A stretch of 11,967 bases of DNA from Methylocystaceae bacterium. GTDB lineage: Bacteria > Pseudomonadota > Alphaproteobacteria > Rhizobiales > Beijerinckiaceae. Location: contig PLZT01000601.1 in NCBI GenBank assembly GCA_003152255.1, positions 1-11,967 on the forward strand, read 5' to 3'. Both the position numbers and the translations under genes were made by a program. Shown piece after piece: positions 7,337-11,967 of the stretch. Position 1 is the first letter of the stretch. Each line of letters starts with the position of its first letter. The notes below the pieces were generated by a model. It was not told the DNA's origin and did no database searches. It saw only the letters and a program-made list of their open reading frames with translations.

Positions 7337-10300
7337 ATGTCGCGGATCTTCCTCTCGCATTCGAGCAAGAACAATTTCGAGGCCGTCGCGCTTCGCGATT
7401 GGCTGAACGAAAACGGTTGGGACGATGTCATTCTCCAATACGATCCAGACCAGGGCGCCCTTCCCGGCGATCGCCCGCGGCGCGCATTGCAGGAAAACGT
7501 CGCGCGCTGTGAGGCCGTGATCTTTTTAGTCTCGCGCGACTGGCTCGATTCGCAAGAGCGCCGCGACGAATACGAATTCGCGCGCAAAGTCGATAAGGCC
7601 GTCTTTGTCGTGCTGATCGAGAAGCTTACGTCCGACCCGCAACTGCTTGGCCTTCAGGAACCCCATGGCCTCATGTCGCTCGTCTCGGGTGAAGACGATC
7701 GGTCGTTTTGCGTCGCGCCGGTCGGCGGGCAAGACGAGCGGCGGATGAGCTTTTCGGTCGAGGGACTCGGGCAGCTTAAGGCTAAGCTGAAGCGCATCGG
7801 AATCGATCCGCGCTTCTTCGACTGGCCGCCGCGGGGCGAGCCTGAGCGGGCGCCCTATCGCGGACTTGAGCCCTTCGAGGCCGTGGATGCCGGCATATTC
7901 TTTGGCCGCGAAGAGCCGTTGATCGAGGCGCTCGATGTCCTGCGCGGCCTCGCCGAGGCGCCGGCTCCGCGGCTCTTCGTCGTAATCGGGGCCTCGGGCG
8001 CCGGGAAATCCTCGTTCCTCCGCGCGGGGTTGTGGCCCAGGCTGGCGCGCGATGACGGTCACTTCCTGCCATTGCCCATCGTGCGCCCGGAGCGTGCGGC
8101 GATGAGCAGCGCCGATGGATTTGTCGCCGCGCTCGCCCGCGCCGCCGAGAAAGCCGGCTGCGAGACGAGCGCGGCGCGAATCCGCAAGGCGCTCGCTGGC
8201 GCCGCGGATGGGCTGCGGCCTTTGCTGAGAGACCTAGCGGCGCGCGGCGCCACGGCCGCGACCAGCTCGACGCCGCCGACGCTGGTCGTCACTATAGATC
8301 GGGCGGAGGAATTGTTTCACGCGGAAAGCGCCCGCGAAGGCCAGAGCCTGTTGGAGCTGCTGCGGGATCTCGCGACGACGGACGATCCCCCCGTCGTCGT
8401 TGTTTTTGCGATGACCTCGGACTCATACGATGCTCTCGCGGAGGCAAAAGCGCTCGAAGGCCTGCGGCAACGCGTCTTTCCGCTGGCGCCCATGCCGAGC
8501 GACGGCTGTCAGGCGGCGATTGAGCGCCCGGCGGAGCGAGTCGCGCAGGCGGGCGGCAAATTGGAGATCGACCCCGACCTGACGTCAGCCCTGCTCAAAG
8601 ACCTGGAAAAATGCGGCAACGACGCTTTGCCCTTGCTGGCCTTCGTATTGGAGCAGCTCTATCGCGTCTTCGGCGCGACCAAACGCATCGCGCGCGCGGA
8701 TTACGAGGCTCTCGGAGGGCTCGCCGGCGCGATTGACGCCGCGCTCGGGCGCGTCTTCGAGGCGGCGGATAAGGACGTGCGCATCCCCAAACAACAGGAG
8801 GCGCGGCTTGCGCTGATGCGGCGCGGGCTCGTTCCCTGGCTCGCTGGCGTCGATCCGGCGACGAGAACGGCGCGCCGTCGCATCGCCGGAGCCGCGCAAA
8901 TCCCGCAAGATGCGCGCCCGCTGATCGATCTTCTCGTTGGCCAGCGCCTGCTTGCGCACAAGCTCAACCATGCCACGGGCGACGCGACGTTTGAACTCGC
9001 CCATGAGGCGCTGCTGCGTCGATGGGCGACGCTCAAGGATTGGCTGGACGAAGATTTTGAATGGCTTGCGAGGCTCGAAGGCGTTAAGCGCGCCTCGCGG
9101 GAGTGGGAAGTCCATTCGCGCTCTCGCGCCTATGCGACGCATGCCGGCGCGCTGTTGGAGGAGGCGGAGCGCCTTTACGCGCGGCCGGACTTCACGGCGC
9201 GCCTGGACGCGACCGATCGCGCCTATCTCGCCGCCTGCATCGAAAAGGCGAAACTCGTCCGCGAGGAAGAGAGGGCGCAGGGCCGCGCACGAGAGGAGCA
9301 AGTGCGCGAAAAGAGCGAGAGGCTTATCAAGCGCGCGCGGAATGCGCGGTGGGAGGCATGGATTTCTTCCGTGGGTCTCGCGGCCGCGCTTGCCATTGCA
9401 GCGCTGGGCGGGTGGCAATGGCTAACCGCGACGCAGGCGAAGAGGGAAGCGCAGGCGCAGCGGGAACGCGCGGAGAGAACGCTGGCGCAGGTGGCCGACG
9501 CGGCGAACGGATTGGCGTTTGATCTGGCGGAAAAATTCGGGGATCTGTCGGCGGTGCCGGCGCTGATCAAAGCGGATATTTTGAGCGAAACGCGCAAGCT
9601 GCAAGAGCAGTTGCTCGCCGGCGGCGCAAAAGGCGACAATCTGCTGCGCGGCGAGTCCGTCGTTCTCAACGAGATTGCGCAAGCGCGACTCGCCATGGGC
9701 GACTCCGTGGGCGCGCTCGCCGCCGCGCGGCAGTCGGCGGCTCTGATGGCGGCTCTTTCGGCCGCCGAGCCGGATAATGCCGGTTGGCGGCGGGACTTGT
9801 CCGTGAGCTATGAAAAACTCGGCGACGTTCAGCAGGCCATGGGCGATCTCGACGGGGCGCTGAAGTCCTTTCGCGACGACCTCGGCATCGCCGCGGCTCT
9901 TTCGGCTTCCGATCGCGACAACGCCCAAAGGCGCTGGGATCTGTCGATAAGTTACGAAAAACTCGGCGACCTTCAGCAGGCGCGGAACGATCTTAATGGG
10001 GCGCTGAACTCCTATCGCGAGGCGCTCGCCATCAGGGAAAAGGTTTCAGGCTCCGATCCCGGCAACGTCGGATGGCAGCGCGATCTTGCGGTCAGCCTCG
10101 AGCGTGTTGGCGCGACACTGACGCGGCAAGGCGACGCCACAGGAGCGATCGCCGCTTTCGAACAGGCGCTGGCCGTCTATCGCGGGCTCGCCCGCGCGCA
10201 TCCCGACGATGCGCAGTCGCTTGCGTTCTCGATCGTGCCGCATTGGCGGCTCGCGGAGTTGGACAGGGCCAAACAGCGCGAACATCTCGAAGCCGCGCTC

Positions 10301-10450
10301 GCGATTTTGGAGCCGCTGGCGGCGGCGGATCGCCTGGATGCGAAGCGGCGCGGCTGGCTCGCGCAGATCAAGGCGCAATTAAAGGCCCTGGGCCAAGCCG
10401 CGCCCGCGCCGCGCTCGCCTGCCGTCGAGCCGGCGCAGCGCCAAGAGTGA
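7337..10450 (+). CDS. TIR - nSTAND1 NTPase - transmembrane - TPR protein (bacterial NLR-like)
   Basis: A 1037-residue multidomain switch protein. Residues 3-95 form a TIR domain: IFLSHSSKN opens it, and the SxxWxxSxxxxxEyexA helix places the putative NADase glutamate at Glu78. Next comes the family linker SFSVEGLGQLKAKL, then PYRGLEPFEAVDAGIFFGRE (173-192), the entry of the nSTAND1 NTPase. Walker A is GASGAGKSS (218-226, Lys224). A Walker B-like strand is LVVTIDRAEELF (316-327). The helical and winged-helix region ends with the hallmark FELAHEALLRRWATLKDWL (about 553-571). A basic linker (~635-670) leads to one hydrophobic segment (~675-697), then a coiled coil and TPR repeats with a 48-residue period (aspartates at 820, 868 and 916). 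STAND proteins sense a ligand with the C-terminal repeats and oligomerise to activate the N-terminal effector; TIR effectors often consume NAD. The start at 7337 has AAGG six bases upstream. A role in antiphage defence is inference. Confidence 0.9.
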   Translation: MSRIFLSHSSKNNFEAVALRDWLNENGWDDVILQYDPDQGALPGDRPRRALQENVARCEAVIFLVSRDWLDSQERRDEYEFARKVDKAVFVVLIEKLTSDPQLLGLQEPHGLMSLVSGEDDRSFCVAPVGGQDERRMSFSVEGLGQLKAKLKRIGIDPRFFDWPPRGEPERAPYRGLEPFEAVDAGIFFGREEPLIEALDVLRGLAEAPAPRLFVVIGASGAGKSSFLRAGLWPRLARDDGHFLPLPIVRPERAAMSSADGFVAALARAAEKAGCETSAARIRKALAGAADGLRPLLRDLAARGATAATSSTPPTLVVTIDRAEELFHAESAREGQSLLELLRDLATTDDPPVVVVFAMTSDSYDALAEAKALEGLRQRVFPLAPMPSDGCQAAIERPAERVAQAGGKLEIDPDLTSALLKDLEKCGNDALPLLAFVLEQLYRVFGATKRIARADYEALGGLAGAIDAALGRVFEAADKDVRIPKQQEARLALMRRGLVPWLAGVDPATRTARRRIAGAAQIPQDARPLIDLLVGQRLLAHKLNHATGDATFELAHEALLRRWATLKDWLDEDFEWLARLEGVKRASREWEVHSRSRAYATHAGALLEEAERLYARPDFTARLDATDRAYLAACIEKAKLVREEERAQGRAREEQVREKSERLIKRARNARWEAWISSVGLAAALAIAALGGWQWLTATQAKREAQAQRERAERTLAQVADAANGLAFDLAEKFGDLSAVPALIKADILSETRKLQEQLLAGGAKGDNLLRGESVVLNEIAQARLAMGDSVGALAAARQSAALMAALSAAEPDNAGWRRDLSVSYEKLGDVQQAMGDLDGALKSFRDDLGIAAALSASDRDNAQRRWDLSISYEKLGDLQQARNDLNGALNSYREALAIREKVSGSDPGNVGWQRDLAVSLERVGATLTRQGDATGAIAAFEQALAVYRGLARAHPDDAQSLAFSIVPHWRLAELDRAKQREHLEAALAILEPLAAADRLDAKRRGWLAQIKAQLKALGQAAPAPRSPAVEPAQRQE
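9360..9425 (+). other. Predicted transmembrane segment inside the TIR-NTPase protein
   Basis: It encodes about 22 uncharged residues, WISSVGLAAALAIAALGGWQW, flanked by Arg/Lys/Glu-rich helices on both sides. It divides the TIR-NTPase part from the coiled coil and TPR part. Charge on both flanks is high, so the positive-inside rule does not decide orientation. A single pass with cytosolic NTPase would place the TPRs in the periplasm. Confidence 0.65.
9750..10193 (+). repeat. 144-bp tandem units encoding TPR repeats
   Basis: Three in-frame units share a 144-bp (48-residue) period, seen by the codon for the conserved aspartate in RDLSVSYEKLGD (9794), its counterpart WDLSISYEKLGD (9938) and RDLAVSLERVGA (10082). 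The first two are strikingly similar in DNA, including an identical stretch GAAAAACTCGGCGAC, which suggests recent duplication. The third has diverged more. Confidence 0.75.
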
Positions 10451-10477
10451 CGGGTCGCGGTCGACCGGAACACGAAG

Positions 10478-10492
10478 CTCGCGCCTCGCGAG
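10478..10492. other. Short stem-loop between the TIR-NTPase gene and the next gene
   Basis: CTCGCG (10478-10483) and CGCGAG (10487-10492) form a perfect stem with a CCT loop, 28 bp after the stop of the TIR-NTPase gene. No T-run follows, so it is not an intrinsic terminator by itself and does not rule out readthrough into the downstream gene. Confidence 0.3.
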
Positions 10493-10580
10493 GGCGCCGC
10501 TTTCGCCCAAGCCGTGCCGCAATGCTCGCCGAAACTTCACGGCCGGACAACCGAGGCAAGACAATGATCGGGAATTCACG

Positions 10581-11489
10581 ATGAAACGATTGTGGCGACG
10601 ACCGAAAGCCCTTGTTTTTTGGATGAGCCTCGCGTCGACGCTCGCATTGGCCGCGCTCACCGCACCGGGGCAAGCGGCCGCGCAAGGCTTCTACCCTCCC
10701 TATGGCTACTATCCCCCTCAACCGATCATAGGATCCGAACCCGAGTCCGAACCCGAACCCGAACCCGGCATTTCGCGAAGTGATGTCGCGGCGATATTGG
10801 CGCGGCATGGATATCGCCTCGTGGGTCCGCTGCAGGACCACGGAGACCGGATCGTCGCATCCGGCGTCGACGCCCGCGGTGGCATGGCGAGGTTCGTCGT
10901 CGATCCGGATGAAGGGGAGATCCTGAGATCTTGGCCGGTCAGCCCCGCTTTTGGACATGGAGGGCCCGATGAGGGATTCGCCGTTCCAGGGCCTTACGGG
11001 CCGATGGAAGAGGGCGATCTTGGCAGCTATGGCGCGCCGGAAGGCCACGTCCATGCGCGTCGCAACGAGGGCGGATCGCCCGATCGATATGCGCGTGGTC
11101 CTCAGGCCGCGCGCCACGCCGACGAAACTCCAACGGCGTCGCGCCGCGCCAAGCTGGCCATGCATTCGGCGGAAAATCCAGCGCGTCGCGCGGTCCAACA
11201 TCCTTCGCCCTCGCAAGCGACGAAGGTTCGGCCCCTTACGGCAGCCGCCCCCGCCTCGACGCCCGCTCGCCCAGCGCCGGCGCCGCCGGGACAGGTGCGG
11301 GCCGTCATCGGGCCGCCGGCCAAAACATCAACGTCGCCCGCTCCTATCCAAACGATGACAGCGCCTCCTTCTTCCGCACACAGCTCCGCGCGGGCGAGCG
11401 CGCCGAATCTCTCGAGCCCTATGTCGCCACAGCCACGCCCTCTGGAGATCGAAAATGAGGCTGCGCCGAAGTCAAACATCGGTAAGTGA
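10581..11489 (+). CDS. Secreted proline-rich protein with a PepSY-like segment, function unknown
   Basis: I do not recognise a named family. Residues 1-34 are a convincing Sec signal peptide: a basic start MKRLWRRPK, a hydrophobic core, and AAA before Gln35. Then come a Tyr/Pro-rich patch (GFYPPYGYYPP), an acidic Glu-Pro repeat (53-62), and a compact segment (64-118). That segment reads as a helix, ISRSDVAAILARHGY, followed by strands ending ARFVVDPDEGEILRSW, which resembles the helix-plus-hairpin of PepSY-type domains. The remaining ~180 residues are low complexity, rich in Pro, Ala, Ser and Arg, and probably disordered. The ATG has GGGAA six bases upstream. It lies 130 bp after the TIR-NTPase gene on the same strand, so co-transcription is possible but not shown. 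An ISL3 remnant begins just past its stop, so its natural 3' end may have been altered. Confidence 0.65.
   Translation: MKRLWRRPKALVFWMSLASTLALAALTAPGQAAAQGFYPPYGYYPPQPIIGSEPESEPEPEPGISRSDVAAILARHGYRLVGPLQDHGDRIVASGVDARGGMARFVVDPDEGEILRSWPVSPAFGHGGPDEGFAVPGPYGPMEEGDLGSYGAPEGHVHARRNEGGSPDRYARGPQAARHADETPTASRRAKLAMHSAENPARRAVQHPSPSQATKVRPLTAAAPASTPARPAPAPPGQVRAVIGPPAKTSTSPAPIQTMTAPPSSAHSSARASAPNLSSPMSPQPRPLEIENEAAPKSNIGK
10735..10764 (+). repeat. Hexanucleotide tandem repeat encoding the Glu-Pro stretch
   Basis: Five 6-bp units, four of them CCGAAC and one CCGAGT, encode the alternating Pro-Glu stretch of the secreted protein. The unit length is a multiple of three, so slippage would change its length without breaking the frame. 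Confidence 0.6.
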
Positions 11490-11502
11490 TTATTTCCCAT
11501 GA

Positions 11503-11823
11503 CAGTCTAAGCAAGGCGGACTCTGTCGTGTTTGCCGTCATCGATACAGCGTCGCGAGGCTCGTCGAACGTTTCCAGGCCATGCTCCGAAAGAAGGACGC
11601 CGCGGCTCTCGATCCATGGATCGATGACGCCAAGAACAGCTTGATCGCCTTTTTCGTTCGCGGCGCCATCGAGGACAAAGCAGCGGTGCGCGCCGCCATC
11701 GACAGCCCTTGGTCGAATTGCCAGACCGAGGGACAGATCACAAAGCTCAAACTCGTGAAACGCCAAATGTATGGCCGCGGAAAAATCGACCTGCTTCAAG
11801 CCCGGCTGCTTGGAGCGCCGTAA
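11503..11823 (+). pseudogene. 5'-truncated ISL3-family transposase
   Basis: The frame is open from 11503, after a TGA at 11500-11502, to the TAA at 11821-11823. It reads VARLVERFQAMLRKKDAAAL, then a DPW-DDA segment, then AIDSPWSNCQTEGQITKLKL and VKRQMYGRGKIDLLQARLL. The SNGQTEGQITKLKLVKRQMYGRA-type block with its Glu is the C-terminus of ISL3 transposases (DDE family). Only the last ~105 residues remain of a protein normally over 400, and the DDE aspartates are missing, so it cannot act. The usual SNGQ is SNCQ here. An internal ATG at 11581 makes it look like a short gene, but it is a remnant. Confidence 0.8.
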
Positions 11824-11967
11824 GCCCAATCAGCCACCATCGAAAGTGCGTCAGAGCCACGATTGGAATCCGATTTACAGGCGGGCGGGCGCGCCGCCCG
11901 AATCCCTCGCTGGACGACGATCCGAGTCAGCGGCTACTCGGTAAGCTTCCGGCCTGCACCGCGGGGG
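11824..11967. other. Right-edge stretch downstream of the transposase remnant
   Basis: No gene is visible. The segment around 11841-11861, with GTGCGTCAGAGCC, sits where the right terminal inverted repeat of an ISL3 element would lie, but no partner end exists in the window to prove it. CGGGCGG (11882-11888) and CCGCCCG (11894-11900) form a GC-rich stem-loop without a T-run. Confidence 0.3.

Noticed and set aside
8585..9418. 277-codon minus-strand reading within the TIR-NTPase gene
   Set aside because: It is antisense to a continuous multidomain protein and is rich in Arg and Ala as GC-rich shadows are.
10368..11216. 282-codon minus-strand reading opposite the secreted protein gene
   Set aside because: The plus strand has a clear signal peptide and ribosome site; the minus product has no recognisable features and overlaps the end of the TIR-NTPase gene.
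11824..11967. Possible tRNA or attachment site at the right edge
   Set aside because: No cloverleaf and no T-loop consensus could be drawn; only a GC-rich hairpin is present.
1..11967. CRISPR array
   Set aside because: No set of short repeats with regular unique spacers was seen; the only regular tandem units are the TPR codons and a hexanucleotide tract inside genes.

Overview
The window looks like chromosomal DNA of an alphaproteobacterium, most likely order Hyphomicrobiales (Rhizobiales). The support is high GC content, a GroEL/GroES pair of alphaproteobacterial type, a DUF2778 (Tlde1-type) protein and a modular YkuD L,D-transpeptidase of the kind common in that order, and a TIR-nSTAND1-TPR protein. 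A methylotroph or methanotroph relative is possible, but nothing here proves it.

Left part (1-4577): a large secreted YkuD L,D-transpeptidase lies on the minus strand (224-1957). Next is about 0.9 kb of decayed intergenic DNA. It holds the last ~65 codons of a class IV (D-amino-acid type) aminotransferase as a frameshifted remnant. A HAD-IIA phosphatase follows on the plus strand (2843-3643). Convergent to it is a membrane-anchored DUF2778/Tlde1-type protein (3798-4532, minus), a second candidate L,D-transpeptidase-like enzyme. Two separate peptidoglycan cross-link-type enzymes and a D-amino-acid aminotransferase scar therefore sit within 4.6 kb.

Middle (4578-6980): groES-groEL form an operon on the minus strand. 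It has a clear intrinsic terminator, a heat-shock-like promoter and no CIRCE operator. Two imperfect direct repeats of 41 and 45 bp, in the same orientation, bracket the operon (4658-4698 and 7065-7109).

Right part (7000-11489): divergent from groES is a 1037-residue protein with the order TIR, nSTAND1 P-loop NTPase, winged-helix-like segment, basic linker, one membrane segment, coiled coil, TPR repeats. This is the architecture of bacterial NLR-like immune or signalling proteins. It is the most interesting locus here because the membrane segment separates the NTPase from the TPR sensor. A secreted, proline-rich protein with a PepSY-like segment follows in the same direction 130 bp downstream.

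Right edge (11503-11967): a 5'-truncated ISL3-family transposase remnant begins just after the stop of the secreted protein gene. It marks the region as a site of past transposition.

Gene identities rest on motif recognition only; no database search was run.
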